Shown in pieces: positions 52,704-62,063 of a stretch of 64,000 nucleotides of DNA. Position numbers and translations under genes: made by a program. Location: NCBI RefSeq assembly GCF_051155795.1, contig NZ_DAXETW010000086.1, positions 1-64,000 on the forward strand. Reading direction: 5' to 3'. Origin of the DNA: Longibacter sp051155795. Lineage in GTDB: Bacteria; Bacteroidota; Rhodothermia; Rhodothermales; Salinibacteraceae. Under the pieces are notes generated by a model. It did not search any database. It saw only the letters and a list, made by a program, of their open reading frames with translations, and was not told the DNA's origin. Position 1 is the first letter of the stretch; each line of letters starts with the position of its first letter.

Positions 52704-53069
52704 GAGCTTCAGGCGCAACGAGCCGGGACCTGACGCGACGAATGAATCCCGGCTTGAAGCGGAACGGCGACTGCTTGCCCGTCGGCCCTGGTGCCACACA
52801 TGCTGCGTGCACACCCGTGTTGGGTAGCAGGGCGTCGCACGAACAACCGTGTGCCTGCTGACTCGTTGACGAAACGTGTTCTTCACACTGTTTAATACCG
52901 GACCGCGTTCCAATTGCCTCTCGGATTTTTCACCCAGCCTGCGCCGAATCCGGGGAAAATCGTGACGTCCCCGCGTATGCTATGAGAGGAACGAGCCAGA
53001 TTCTCGGCGATCTTCCTCGACGCGCCGCCGCTTCGATTCGCCCGTACTCGAATTTGACCGACACATCAG

Positions 53070-53363
53070 ATGACTGACGACAGCACATCTACGGACGCGT
53101 CCGGGCCGGACCAGCCGACACCGGATGGCCGACGGAAGCGCTTGAATCCTTCGACGATGCCGATGAGCAACACGTCATCCAAGCTTCTCGTGATCGGGGC
53201 CTTTGTGTTCATCTTCGGCCTCGGGACCGTCGGCAGCATACTTCTGGTGAACGTGGCGGAGACGGCCCTCGATCAAGACGCGGTAATGCAGGACACAACG
53301 CAGGCCGCCACACCGGATTCTGCAGCGGTGGCGGCACCGGGTTCCGGCGAGACGACGCCGTGA
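53070..53363 (+). CDS. Small single-pass membrane protein, unknown function
   Basis: This is a 97-residue protein. A polar, Asp/Ser/Thr-rich N-terminal 35 residues are followed by one membrane helix (about 38-60, KLLVIGAFVFIFGLGTVGSILLV) and an Ala/Thr/Asp-rich tail. The start ATG at 53070 is well placed. It could be a structural envelope protein; I do not recognise the family. The next gene converges on it. Confidence 0.6.
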   Translation: MTDDSTSTDASGPDQPTPDGRRKRLNPSTMPMSNTSSKLLVIGAFVFIFGLGTVGSILLVNVAETALDQDAVMQDTTQAATPDSAAVAAPGSGETTP

Positions 53364-53573
53364 CGCACCGATAAGGACATACCGGGACGACATTCGCCCG
53401 CCCGTGGGCCTGGCAGTGCCGATCGCCGAGGGCAGCCTCGTTTCGTGGAATGGCCGGACATGCAAAAAGGCACATGGCGCCAGGTGCGCACCATGTACCT
53501 TTTCCTCGTGCCCGAGTACGGTAAGACAGATCCGGCTTTTCGGGACAGCCGCGGCGCCTTTTATACGACCGGT

Positions 53574-53930
53574 CTATGCGACTGGGTCGTCACTGTCATC
53601 GCCCCGCTTTCGAAGACGGGAGACGGCGTATCCCGCGCCGGCCAGAGCAAGAAACCCGAGACCACCATCAACGGGAATCTGCGGGGGATCTCCCGGAAGA
53701 TCCGGGGGGTCGTCTGGCGTATTTGGAGGCGGAGTGATTGCCTGCTTGGAGTTTCCGGGCTCGGCCCATGACGGCAATCCGACCGAAGACCCTCGCTCCG
53801 TCTGGGTTTCTCGCGGAGAATACGGGTCTTGCCGATCCTGCTGCGCCTGCACCGGCTGCGCGACCAATAATATCAGCAATAATGCCGCGCTTACAGTCCA
53901 GAAAAAACGGTCGTAACGGATGTCCGCCAT
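53574..53930 (-). CDS. PID-CTERM-like sorting-signal small protein
   Basis: This 118-residue exported protein has a signal peptide at 1-29 (ending PVQAQ), a Pro/Asp/Gln-rich middle (60-85), then a C-terminal tripartite signal: PVDGG (86-90), a short hydrophobic helix (91-103, LGFLALAGAGYAV), and a basic cluster RLRKR (105-109), with a polar DDSDDPVA tail. This is the pattern I know from Bacteroidota PID-CTERM proteins, where a Pro-Ile/Val-Asp-Gly-Gly motif precedes the helix. The processing enzyme, if any, is not in this window. ATG at 53930 is chosen; one four codons upstream is possible. Confidence 0.7.
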   Translation of the reverse strand: MADIRYDRFFWTVSAALLLILLVAQPVQAQQDRQDPYSPRETQTERGSSVGLPSWAEPGNSKQAITPPPNTPDDPPDLPGDPPQIPVDGGLGFLALAGAGYAVSRLRKRGDDSDDPVA

Positions 53931-54350
53931 AGTGGTTGACATATGTCTGAATGCGGGGTACTCGGGGCTCATGATGCGTGCGTTCGGCGTAAATGTCAAG
54001 GCGCACCTATGATTCATCCAACGATAGCGCCGCCTTCTCACCAAACACACCGACTGTATTCAACTTCGGGCCGGCTGGAGGATACATCTTTGACGTGCAA
54101 GGACGTAAGGCTGTGACAGCATGGACGCACAGTTCACGACATCGTGTGTCATGGGATCACGTGTGTCTCACTACCTGAAACGGGTCTCGCTATCATCAAC
54201 AAGAATGCGGCGATGGTTGGATCGAGCCAACTCCCTCCGTCGCACTCCGTCCTGTAGAACAAAACCAGTGCCAGACTTTCGCCTCCGACCCTCGGCTGTG
54301 CGATACGGCCCTCCGACCCCTTAACGGATGCCGGAGGACGTGCTTCGCGC
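53931..54350. other. Intergenic region between porV and the PID-CTERM-like gene
   Basis: This 420-bp spacer lies between two minus-strand genes. It is less GC-rich than its neighbours in places, has no clear terminator after porV, and contains no convincing open frame, tRNA-like fold or repeat. The promoter of the PID-CTERM-like gene is presumably here. Confidence 0.4.
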
Positions 54351-55520
54351 TTACCGGATGTCGAGCAGGAGCGAGAACCGAAGCGTATTCGCAAGCGGGT
54401 TATTCTGCTCCAGCGTGTAAATGTAAGACACGTCAATGCCGATGATGTTGTATCGGAAACCCGCACCGAAATTCAGGAACTCGCGATTTCCGTTTTTCGG
54501 GTCCTCGTAGTAGTACCCGGTACGGAGCGCGAAGAGCTGGCTGTACCAGTACTCGAGGCCAACGCCCATCGTCACCTGTTCGGCAACCGAAAGTTCGGTT
54601 ACATCGCCCTGGGCATCTCTCTCACCCGGCTGAGCAGACCATGAGGAAAAGATCGGCGTAAACCATGTGTCCGGGTCGGAGCAGGTCTCCTGCGTATCGG
54701 GGTCCGAGTCTCGCTCGCAGCTCACGTAATCCACATTCGACAGCTGCTTCGTGAAGTCATTCGCGATCGTCAGCGAGTTGTATTCGTCAAAGTCCATCGT
54801 CACCGCATATCCGACGCGGAGCATGGTCGGCATCGCCTGCAGATCCCGGTCATATTTCATGCCTCCACCGATGTTGGAGATGTTGAGGCCGGTCGAAACC
54901 GTGACATCCGTGCCGCTGACGACGAAGGGATCGGTTCGATAAAGACCGGCAATATCGAGCGCGGCTGTGCTGGCCTGACCATCTACATCGTCGGTCGATG
55001 GCGATAGCTTGGAGTAAATGAACCGTAGACCACCGCCAACGGCGATGTTATCGTTCAACTGGCGCCCGTACGACAGGCCCGTCGACAGTTCGAACGACCG
55101 TTCCACATCAAGCGGGTCGCCGTTTCCGTTCCGAACCTCGATCTCGCCGAGGTTGAGGAAGGTGACATGCCCGCCAAACGTGCCGATGCCGTCAAAGTGG
55201 GCCGTTCCGGCGAGGTATTCGAAGTACAGACCTGCATCGAACTCCGGAAGCCAGCTGGCGTGCGTGAATCCGACCTGCATGTCTCGCTGAAAACCGAGTC
55301 CGGCCGGGTTCCAGAACATGGCGTTCGCATTATCCGCCAGCGCGACACCGGTATTCCCCATGCCGGCAGCGCGGCTATCGGGTTCGATACGAAGGAACAG
55401 GGCCGTGGACTCCCCGAGCTGCGCATGCGCCGAGGGCGCGAGGCCAAACGTCAGGAGAAGGAGAGCAGCTAGGCTTCCGAGAAGCTTCGACTGCCCGGTT
55501 AGAAGGCGACCGTACATCAT
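54351..55520 (-). CDS. porV: PorV/LptO-like outer-membrane protein (type IX secretion)
   Basis: This 389-residue FadL-type beta-barrel has a signal peptide ending in SAHAQ. The mature start contains LFLRIEPDSRAAGMGNTGVALADNANAMFWNPAGL, the hallmark of the PorV/PorQ family. The protein ends in NTLRFSLLLDIR, a strand leading to the barrel terminus. PorV shuttles or anchors type IX secretion cargo together with PorU. ATG at 55520 is chosen. PorV and PorQ are close relatives; length and N-terminal motif favour PorV. A PorW-like lipoprotein lies at 6.4 kb, so other secretion parts are dispersed. Confidence 0.85.
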   Translation of the reverse strand: MMYGRLLTGQSKLLGSLAALLLLTFGLAPSAHAQLGESTALFLRIEPDSRAAGMGNTGVALADNANAMFWNPAGLGFQRDMQVGFTHASWLPEFDAGLYFEYLAGTAHFDGIGTFGGHVTFLNLGEIEVRNGNGDPLDVERSFELSTGLSYGRQLNDNIAVGGGLRFIYSKLSPSTDDVDGQASTAALDIAGLYRTDPFVVSGTDVTVSTGLNISNIGGGMKYDRDLQAMPTMLRVGYAVTMDFDEYNSLTIANDFTKQLSNVDYVSCERDSDPDTQETCSDPDTWFTPIFSSWSAQPGERDAQGDVTELSVAEQVTMGVGLEYWYSQLFALRTGYYYEDPKNGNREFLNFGAGFRYNIIGIDVSYIYTLEQNNPLANTLRFSLLLDIR

Positions 55521-55958
55521 GGAGACTGGTGATTCGTTGAGTACATGGGGATCTTGGGACCTCCCGTTCCCAAAGCGGCGACAGCGCGCGTTGGCGTCAA
55601 TGCATCCACTCGATACATCGGACAAAGGTTCATACGACACAGAAAACGCCTCTGCGTATGAGTGTTGGCAGGAACCGACGGTTTGAAGCGACTACAGATG
55701 ACAGACCGTAGTCCCGCAACCCACGACGACGGTTCACGCAACGGGAAGTCAGTAACAGTATGTACCCGATAGGCAGACGGCGGAGATGAGATTAGTGACG
55801 ACACATGGTTATGGTATCCAAAATCCGGGACATGCACAAGCATAACCCGACGATCCGCATGAACTGATCGTGATGCCTGATGTAGGCACGCCGTGCCGAG
55901 CCTGAAGCGTCATGCATCCTTGCGTCCGGCGGTGCTGGCAACCGATGCATGAGGTGAC
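55521..55958. other. Intergenic region upstream of porV
   Basis: This 438-bp stretch lies between porV and the H-box protein gene, both on the minus strand. I found no terminator hairpin with a T-run, no consensus promoter and no supported open frame. The length suggests room for promoter and leader elements of porV. Confidence 0.4.
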
Positions 55959-56210
55959 CTATTCTTGCCCGTCCGCTTCTTTAAGCTCCGTCAGATGACG
56001 AAGGGCATCCGCCATACGGTCGGCAGCTTCCCGGATATCCTCTACCGATGTTAGAAACGCATCGTCGAGATCCGCCTCCCTCCCAATTTCTAGCAAGAAC
56101 TGAGCATTCCCTGAAATGATGGAGAGTGGGTTGTTCAGGTCGTGATATACCTTCGAAAGAGCCTCGCGCGCCTCTTCTGGCAGTGGATCCGTCGTGTCCG
56201 GTGCGTTCAT
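55959..56210 (-). CDS. Free-standing histidine-kinase H-box (DHp-like) protein
   Basis: This 83-residue protein is made of two predicted helices. The first contains VYHDLNNPLSIISGNAQFLLE with His23 and the H-box acid Asp24, the pattern around the phosphorylated histidine in HisKA domains. The second helix (FLTSVEDIREAADRMADALRHLTEL) matches the other half of the DHp hairpin. There is no catalytic ATPase domain in or after the gene. It could be a phosphotransfer or dimerisation partner, or a remnant of a kinase. It starts at ATG 56210. Confidence 0.72.
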   Translation of the reverse strand: MNAPDTTDPLPEEAREALSKVYHDLNNPLSIISGNAQFLLEIGREADLDDAFLTSVEDIREAADRMADALRHLTELKEADGQE

Positions 56211-56372
56211 GGGGGTCAGCGGTGAAATAAGATCAGGGCGGAACCGTACCGGCCCGACGTTCCGTCGGGTTGTACCGGGTACGTTCGTCCGGAGCCGTCC
56301 GTCGTACGATTCATTCGGGAAAGCCGTACATGGGAGGCACCCGACGCGCCGGTCGGGCGCCCGCTCGAATGC

Positions 56373-57230
56373 CTAGAATTTCCGAAGGGGGCGTGGATCG
56401 CAGGTCGTGATGCCTCGGTCTGTTCGTTCGAGCGACGCGACTTCTACGTCCGGGTCATGTTCGAAGAACAAGTTCCATTCCGCATCGACGGCGCGCTCCA
56501 AAAACGTCTGCTTTTCGTCGATCGTGACCAGGGGCCGGATGTCATACGCCATCGTCCAGGCCGACGCGAGATGGTGCGACGTTGGAAGCAAATCCGCCGC
56601 GTAGACAAGCGAACGCTTCTCGTCGGCGATTTTCACCATCTGCTGGGCATGGGTATGACCGTTCGCCAACATCACCTCCACGCCGGGAAAGAGATGTCCC
56701 TCCCCGTCCACCTTACGCAACTGCCCACTCCGGTCCAAAGGTTCGAACGTATGCGTACGAAATGACCCACGTTCTTTCGGATTGCTTTCCCTGGCCCACC
56801 GCCAGTGATCCCGCTGAACGTGGTAGGTTGCATTCGGAAAGGACGGCTGCCGCTCGCCCTTCACCTCTCGGGTGGCGCCACCGCAGTGATCGAAATGAAG
56901 ATGCGTGAGAATGACATCGGTCACCTCCTCGCGCTCCACCCCAATCCCGGCGAGGGAACGGTCCAGACTGGAGTGCTCCGTATCGACGGCATAAATGTCC
57001 CGATACTTGGTGCCGTCAAACACATCCCCGAGGCCACAGTCAATCAGAACGGTTCGCTCCTCAGACTGCAGGAGCAAGCACCGCATGGCGAGGGTAATCC
57101 GGTTATCATCGTCCGGCGCCATCTTGCCGGCCCAGAGCGGTTTGGGGACGATGCCGAACATGGCTCCACCGTCCAGGCCAAACCGACCGGTTTCGATGGA
57201 GTGAAGCGTATACGATCCGATCGTAGTCAT
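56373..57230 (-). CDS. Metallo-beta-lactamase fold hydrolase
   Basis: This 285-residue cytoplasmic enzyme has the zinc motif THLHFDHCGG (His110, His112, Asp114, His115), then GHTHAQQM and YAADLLPTSHH supplying further ligands. The N-terminus (FGLDGGAMFGIVPKPLW) and overall layout resemble lactonase/quorum-quenching-like and related MBL hydrolases of the AttM/AiiA group, but the substrate cannot be assigned. It starts at ATG 57230 and is followed in the same direction by the H-box gene, 162 bp away. Confidence 0.85.
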   Translation of the reverse strand: MTTIGSYTLHSIETGRFGLDGGAMFGIVPKPLWAGKMAPDDDNRITLAMRCLLLQSEERTVLIDCGLGDVFDGTKYRDIYAVDTEHSSLDRSLAGIGVEREEVTDVILTHLHFDHCGGATREVKGERQPSFPNATYHVQRDHWRWARESNPKERGSFRTHTFEPLDRSGQLRKVDGEGHLFPGVEVMLANGHTHAQQMVKIADEKRSLVYAADLLPTSHHLASAWTMAYDIRPLVTIDEKQTFLERAVDAEWNLFFEHDPDVEVASLERTDRGITTCDPRPLRKF

Positions 57231-57415
57231 CTACACGCGGAAGGGTGGGTGCGTACACTGTGGTCGCGCCCAACATCCCAAAACCGGAGGTGAAAACCAA
57301 ACATCCGCCCACATCTCGACAGAGGCGCAGACCCGCTCACGGGAGCCGATTCTGCAATTCCAAGCAGGTCATACAGCTCAGGAATCGTGCCTCCATCTGT
57401 CACTGCCCCTGGCAA

Positions 57416-58054
57416 TCATACCTGCTCCGGCGGAAAATCCTTGAAGTGGCCGTTCGACCGAATTTTTCGCCGCAAGTCCTCTTTCTGCTCCACCCGCGGG
57501 ATCAGCATCTCGAAGTGCTGGATCAGATACCGGATACGATCAGACTCATCGCGAATCTCCAGAACTTCCTGCTTCTGATCGTTGCTCAAGCCGGCGTTTT
57601 GCGCAAGCACGAAGCTCAGGTCAGGGACGTCCACATACAGATCCGGGCGCACGGTCCGCCCGGCGAGTTCGAGCAGCTTCATGTGCTGCGTGATGACGCG
57701 CTCCCGGAGATCCGACTCGACCGGCTGCCGCTCGATATCGAAGATGTCAACATCGGCCGTCATATAGCTCTTACGCTCATGCACGTCCTTCAGCCCAAAG
57801 CGCTCCTCCCCTCGCACGATGATATCCATGCGCCCGTCATCATATCGGTTGACCACCCGCTGGATACGGGCGGTGGTGCCCACACTTGCCAGACGACCGT
57901 CGTCGACGCGGACGATCCCGAACGGAACGTCGTGCTCGAGGCAGTACGCAGTCAGGTCCTTGTAGCGCTCCTCAAAGATATGCAGTGGTAGCTGCTCGTT
58001 CGGGTACAGAACGAGGCCGAGGGGAAAGAGGGGCAGGGACTCAAACGTTGCCAT
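57416..58054 (-). CDS. LON peptidase substrate-binding domain protein
   Basis: This 212-residue protein corresponds to the N-terminal (LAN) domain of Lon without ATPase or protease parts. It opens LPLFPLGLVLYPNEQLPLHIFEERYKDL, typical of stand-alone LON-domain proteins, with RIQRVVNRYDDGRMDIIVRGEERF in the middle and a helical C-terminus. The family role is unclear; binding of unfolded substrates is proposed. ATG at 58054 is chosen over a GTG-type start 13 codons upstream. Confidence 0.88.
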   Translation of the reverse strand: MATFESLPLFPLGLVLYPNEQLPLHIFEERYKDLTAYCLEHDVPFGIVRVDDGRLASVGTTARIQRVVNRYDDGRMDIIVRGEERFGLKDVHERKSYMTADVDIFDIERQPVESDLRERVITQHMKLLELAGRTVRPDLYVDVPDLSFVLAQNAGLSNDQKQEVLEIRDESDRIRYLIQHFEMLIPRVEQKEDLRRKIRSNGHFKDFPPEQV

Positions 58055-58132
58055 GAGACGCGATCTGTATACTTCTGCTGGGGCTACAGACAACCAGCGA
58101 TTGTGAATCGGTGTTTCAGACCGACCACCTCG

Positions 58133-60007
58133 TTACCCTTGCCCGGACGCGCGCTCCGACGGGGGATTGCCGGCCGTCACCTGCTCTCCCCTCCGGCGGT
58201 ACAGCACCACGCCTCCAGCCGCCGCCACCGCCCCGAGTCCGGCCGCCAGAAGCGGGCGAAGCAACAGGGCCGCCCCGATCGCGAACATCAGTCCGTACAG
58301 CACCAGCACAGCGGCAGCGGCACGGATCAGGCTGTCCTGCAGCGACTGAATGGGAGTCAACCCGGTCTCGGCACGCTGAGTCTTCCAGCCGGGCCCGCCG
58401 GGACGAACCATTTCGTAAAACCGGCGCAGCGTCTCGGGCGTCTCCGGCGCCGTTGCATACATCACGGGGACCCAGATAAGGGTCGTGATGACCGTGATCA
58501 TCATCAGGCGGAAGCCGAAGTCCGCGACGAGGATCGGCACCTCAACCGGAATTCCCAGTCCTGCGAGACTGATCGAGGCCGGCCCCATGGAGGTGAGCAG
58601 TCCGACCGCCATGCCGGCGGCCATGGCAGCCAGTTCGGCCCATGCGTTCACGCGCCACCAGAACCACCGAAGAATGAGGACAACGCCCGGCCCGGTCCCG
58701 ACCGCGATCACGAGCTGGAAGATCCACTGGACGCTCTCAGCATAAAACGCGGCGGCCGCCCCGAGAACCGTGATCAGCACCGAGGCCATGCGCCCGAACG
58801 CGACCAGTTCGGCCTGCGTCGCGTCGGGCCGAAGAAATCGGCAGTAGATGTCATTCGTCAGATAGGAGGCGCCCCAGTTGATCTGGGTGGACACCGTGCT
58901 CATGAACGCCGCCACCAGCGACGCGACAACGACGCCCAGAAGCCCGGCAGGCAGGAAGTCCAGCATGAGGCGCGGATACGCCAGTTCCGGATCCTGCATG
59001 TCCGGATACAGAACGACGGCCGCCAGCGCGACCAGGACCCACGGCCAGGTGCGCACCACATAGTGCATGATGTTGAAAAGCCACGCGGCTTTTTCGGCGC
59101 TTGCCTCGTCTCGAGACGCAGCCAGCCGCTGGATAAACTCGCCGCCCCCGTCACTACGGCGAAACGTCCACCACTGAATGAAAACGTGCGCGACGAACGA
59201 GGTGGCGCTGATTCCGGCGAAGGCGCTCCATCCGATGCCCCACCATCCGGTCGCGCCAGGGTCGAAGGTGAGTGGCGTAAAGGCGAGGACGTCGAAGTCG
59301 GTGAACGCCTGCGCCTTGGCGACCAGCCCGCTCAGACCTCCGACCTGCGGACTTCCGATGGCAAAGATAGCCACGACGATCGCGCCGAAAAGCGCCAGGA
59401 AGAACTGGAAGAAGTCCGTTGCCACCACCCCCCACAGGCCGGACAGGCCTGCATACAGCAGGACGAGAAGGGAGACGCCCACGATGCTCAACAACTTCGG
59501 GTCTGCGCCGAGAACCAACTGCCCTTCCTGAAAACCGACGCTCTGCCAGATCTCCAGTCCCCCGACCACCTTCACCGCGGCGAGCATTCCGAGCCCGATC
59601 CCTATGCAGTTGATCGGAATGGCGAAGAGGAACGCTTTCACCCCGCGAAGAATGGCGGCCGAGCGCCCGCCGTAGCGGATTTCGGTCAGTTCGGCGTCGG
59701 TCACGATCTCACTTCGCCGCCACAACCGGGCAAAAACGTAGATCAGAACGACGTGGCCTGTGCCAAAGGCCCACCACTCCCAGTTTCCGGCAATCCCTCG
59801 GCTCCCGACGACCCCGGCCACGTACAATGGCGTATCGATCGAAAACGTGGTTGCCGCCATGGACGTCCCCGCCAACCACCAGGGGAGCGATCGCCCGGAC
59901 ACGAAGAAGTCCTCGATGGAGCCGGAGGCACGTCGCGACAGGTACGCCCCAAGCCCAAGCGCACCGAGCATGTACGCGATCACGATAATCCAGTCGATCG
60001 TCTGCAT
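58133..60007 (-). CDS. Sodium:solute symporter family transporter
   Basis: This 624-residue inner-membrane protein of the SSS family has about 14-15 hydrophobic segments. Typical features are YMLGALGLGAYLSRRASGSIEDFFVSGRSLPWWLAGTSMAATTFS, the LYAGLSGLWGVVATDFFQFFLAL region and the AAFMSTVSTQINWGASYLTNDIYCRFLRP signature near the middle. The substrate (sugar, amino acid or carboxylate) cannot be told. A very long open frame on the opposite strand (58103-60214) is a shadow of this gene's codon pattern. Confidence 0.93.
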   Translation of the reverse strand: MQTIDWIIVIAYMLGALGLGAYLSRRASGSIEDFFVSGRSLPWWLAGTSMAATTFSIDTPLYVAGVVGSRGIAGNWEWWAFGTGHVVLIYVFARLWRRSEIVTDAELTEIRYGGRSAAILRGVKAFLFAIPINCIGIGLGMLAAVKVVGGLEIWQSVGFQEGQLVLGADPKLLSIVGVSLLVLLYAGLSGLWGVVATDFFQFFLALFGAIVVAIFAIGSPQVGGLSGLVAKAQAFTDFDVLAFTPLTFDPGATGWWGIGWSAFAGISATSFVAHVFIQWWTFRRSDGGGEFIQRLAASRDEASAEKAAWLFNIMHYVVRTWPWVLVALAAVVLYPDMQDPELAYPRLMLDFLPAGLLGVVVASLVAAFMSTVSTQINWGASYLTNDIYCRFLRPDATQAELVAFGRMASVLITVLGAAAAFYAESVQWIFQLVIAVGTGPGVVLILRWFWWRVNAWAELAAMAAGMAVGLLTSMGPASISLAGLGIPVEVPILVADFGFRLMMITVITTLIWVPVMYATAPETPETLRRFYEMVRPGGPGWKTQRAETGLTPIQSLQDSLIRAAAAVLVLYGLMFAIGAALLLRPLLAAGLGAVAAAGGVVLYRRRGEQVTAGNPPSERASGQG

Positions 60008-60195
60008 GTAAGAGGCGGCAAAACCAGATCAATGCGATCAAGAGCGACACAGGGCGCACGTGTCGGCCACGGGACGACGTCCAACGGCAGCGTCGCGTAC
60101 GGCAGCAAACGTCGGTCCGCGATCGACGGCACCACGGCACAGTGCTACGCCTTTTCCCATGTGCGACATGCGAACATCGCCATACGAACACACGA

Positions 60196-60231
60196 ATGCC
60201 AGCGGGCTCGATGAACGGGCACCGCTGGCAT
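60196..60231. other. Strong hairpin between the hypothetical gene and the symporter gene
   Basis: ATGCCAGCGG (60196-60205) and CCGCTGGCAT (60222-60231) form a perfect 10-bp stem with a 16-nt loop. It lies 60 bp past the stop of the minus-strand gene at 60291 and lacks a T-run; it may end or protect that transcript. Confidence 0.4.
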
Positions 60232-60290
60232 CGTGAAAGGCTGGCTGCGTATGGGTGGGACCGTGCCGAACACGTCACACGGGAATCGGC

Positions 60291-60794
60291 TCACACAGCG
60301 GCGCGAGCGCGAGGCCCAACCGGATTGGGGTCATGCGACGGGGTCGGATGAGTGGCAGCGGCGGCGAGGCGCTCGGCGGTCTCCCGTTCCGCTTCCGTAC
60401 CGTACTTGTGAATGAAGTACTCAAGGTACGAAGATGCTACGTCGGACTCCTCTTCGCTTGCACAGAGATAATAATTCTGCTTATACGGTTTGTCCCATTG
60501 ACTTGGGAAGAACAACTCGCGGCACTGCGCCTTCGTCAAGCCCAGAGCATCGGCTGCTTCGTCCCACATGCCGCCTCCGGTGTGGAAACCGCCGACTTCG
60601 AGAAGTTCGCGCTCGTCCATGCGATCGCTCTGGAGAAGCACGTGGCCGGCGATACAGCACTTAAAGCCGTCGGGGTGCGCATCGCCGTCAATGACGGCGT
60701 CGGCGTTACGGGCAAAGGCCCACTGAGCCGCAGAAAAACGACCCGGGTAGAAGACAATCGCCTGCCGTACGTTTTCCAGAAGTTCGACGTTCAT
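60291..60794 (-). CDS. Hypothetical protein, 167 residues
   Basis: This soluble protein has no signal peptide. It has a cysteine pair at GFKCCIAGHVLL, an aromatic FFPSQWDKPYKQNYYLCASEEE stretch, and a Pro/Ala-rich C-terminal tail. Composition and the well-placed ATG at 60794 suggest a real gene, but I do not recognise the family. It lies between nadA and the symporter gene on the same strand. Confidence 0.65.
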   Translation of the reverse strand: MNVELLENVRQAIVFYPGRFSAAQWAFARNADAVIDGDAHPDGFKCCIAGHVLLQSDRMDERELLEVGGFHTGGGMWDEAADALGLTKAQCRELFFPSQWDKPYKQNYYLCASEEESDVASSYLEYFIHKYGTEAERETAERLAAAATHPTPSHDPNPVGPRARAAV

Positions 60795-60930
60795 AAGATT
60801 CGCGTCCAGTTCGCGTCAAATGGGTAGATCGAGGTTGGGACCGGGCGGGCACACCGGATTTGGATACTTTCTTACCGTGATGTAACGGGATGGGTTCACA
60901 CGTCCTTCCCGTCACCATCCGGCATTGGCG

Positions 60931-61923
60931 CTATTTCACGCCCTCGCTCATCGACAACATGCGTTCGATCGGCTTCAGCGCATCCTGACGGAGCGACTCC
61001 TCCATCGTAATCTCCGGCGCCTCGTGCTTCAAGCACAGATACAGCTTTTCAATGGTATTGAGGCGCATATGCGGGCACTGACTGCAGTTGCAACCGCTCT
61101 CGGGAGGGGCTGGGATGAGCGTGTTGCCGGGCTTGTCCTTCTCCATCTGATGGAGAATGCCTTCCTCCGTGGCCACGATGAACTTGGCCGGACCATTCTC
61201 CTCCGCATGGCGGCGGATCTGACTCGTAGACCCGACGAAGTCGGCGTGGCGCAGGACGGCATCCCGACATTCCGGGTGGGCAAGCGTGGTGGCATCCGGG
61301 TGCTGCGCCTGGAGCCGGAGAAGCTTCTTTTCGCTGAACGTCTCATGAACGATGCAAACGCCATCCCACAGGACCATATCCCGACCCGTTTCCTTGATCA
61401 GATACTCACCCAGGTTTCGGTCCGGAGCAAAGATGATCGGCTCGTCCTCCGGGAGCTGGTTAATGATATGGGCTGCGCTCGACGACGTACAGATAATGTC
61501 TGAGAGCGCCTTTACGGCTGCCGAACTGTTGACGTAGGTGATAACCGTGTGGTCCGGATACCGGTCACAAAACGCTTTAAAGGCATCCGGTGGGCACGTG
61601 TCGGCAAGCGAACATCCCGCGTTCAGATCGGGAAGAATCACCTTCTTTTCCGGATTCAGGATTTTCGCCGACTCCGCCATAAAATGGACGCCGGCAAAAA
61701 CGATAATTTCGGCATCGGTTTCGGATGCTTCGCGAGCGAGTCCGAGCGAATCGCCGATGTAGTCCGCAATGTCCTGAATGGCCGCCTCCTGATAATAGTG
61801 CGCAAGGAGAATGGCATTCTTCTCGGATTTCAGCCGTTCGATCTCGTCGAACAGGTCCAGCGTGGGGTCGATGTCTTCGTCGACGAAACCGACCGAGGGG
61901 TCCAGCACGGCAACTTCTGTCAT
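60931..61923 (-). CDS. nadA: Quinolinate synthase
   Basis: This 330-residue iron-sulfur enzyme makes quinolinate from iminoaspartate and dihydroxyacetone phosphate for NAD synthesis. The three cluster cysteines are visible: Cys104 in NAGCSLADTC, Cys190 in WDGVCIVHE and Cys283 in GCNCSQCPHM. AILLAHYYQ and FAGVHFMAESAKIL are also typical. ATG at 61923 gives MTEVAVLDPSVG; the open frame upstream adds 30 unsupported residues. Partners nadB and nadC are not in the window. Confidence 0.96.
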   Translation of the reverse strand: MTEVAVLDPSVGFVDEDIDPTLDLFDEIERLKSEKNAILLAHYYQEAAIQDIADYIGDSLGLAREASETDAEIIVFAGVHFMAESAKILNPEKKVILPDLNAGCSLADTCPPDAFKAFCDRYPDHTVITYVNSSAAVKALSDIICTSSSAAHIINQLPEDEPIIFAPDRNLGEYLIKETGRDMVLWDGVCIVHETFSEKKLLRLQAQHPDATTLAHPECRDAVLRHADFVGSTSQIRRHAEENGPAKFIVATEEGILHQMEKDKPGNTLIPAPPESGCNCSQCPHMRLNTIEKLYLCLKHEAPEITMEESLRQDALKPIERMLSMSEGVK

Positions 61924-62063
61924 GAAATCGGATGCAGCGTGGGGAGGGATGCGCAGCGGCAGAGCGGGAGGCTCACCGCGGCGTGAAACGAGGTGGTATG
62001 CGCGGTACAACATGTGGCACCGGCACGTGAATCCGTTCGCGGAAACGACGTGAATGTTCCCCG

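Larger units (their letters stand above)
52657..53069. other. Intergenic region with tetR promoter and operator
   Basis: This 413-bp divergent gap holds the tetR operator and promoter (52662-52703) at one end. The remaining ~360 bp toward the plus-strand small membrane protein gene show no clear promoter, repeat or gene. Confidence 0.5.

Noticed and set aside
58103..60214. 703-residue plus-strand open frame opposite the sodium:solute symporter
   Set aside because: Its translation is Arg/Gly/His/Pro-rich without domain features, and the minus strand encodes a clear multi-spanning transporter; long antisense frames are common in GC-rich DNA.
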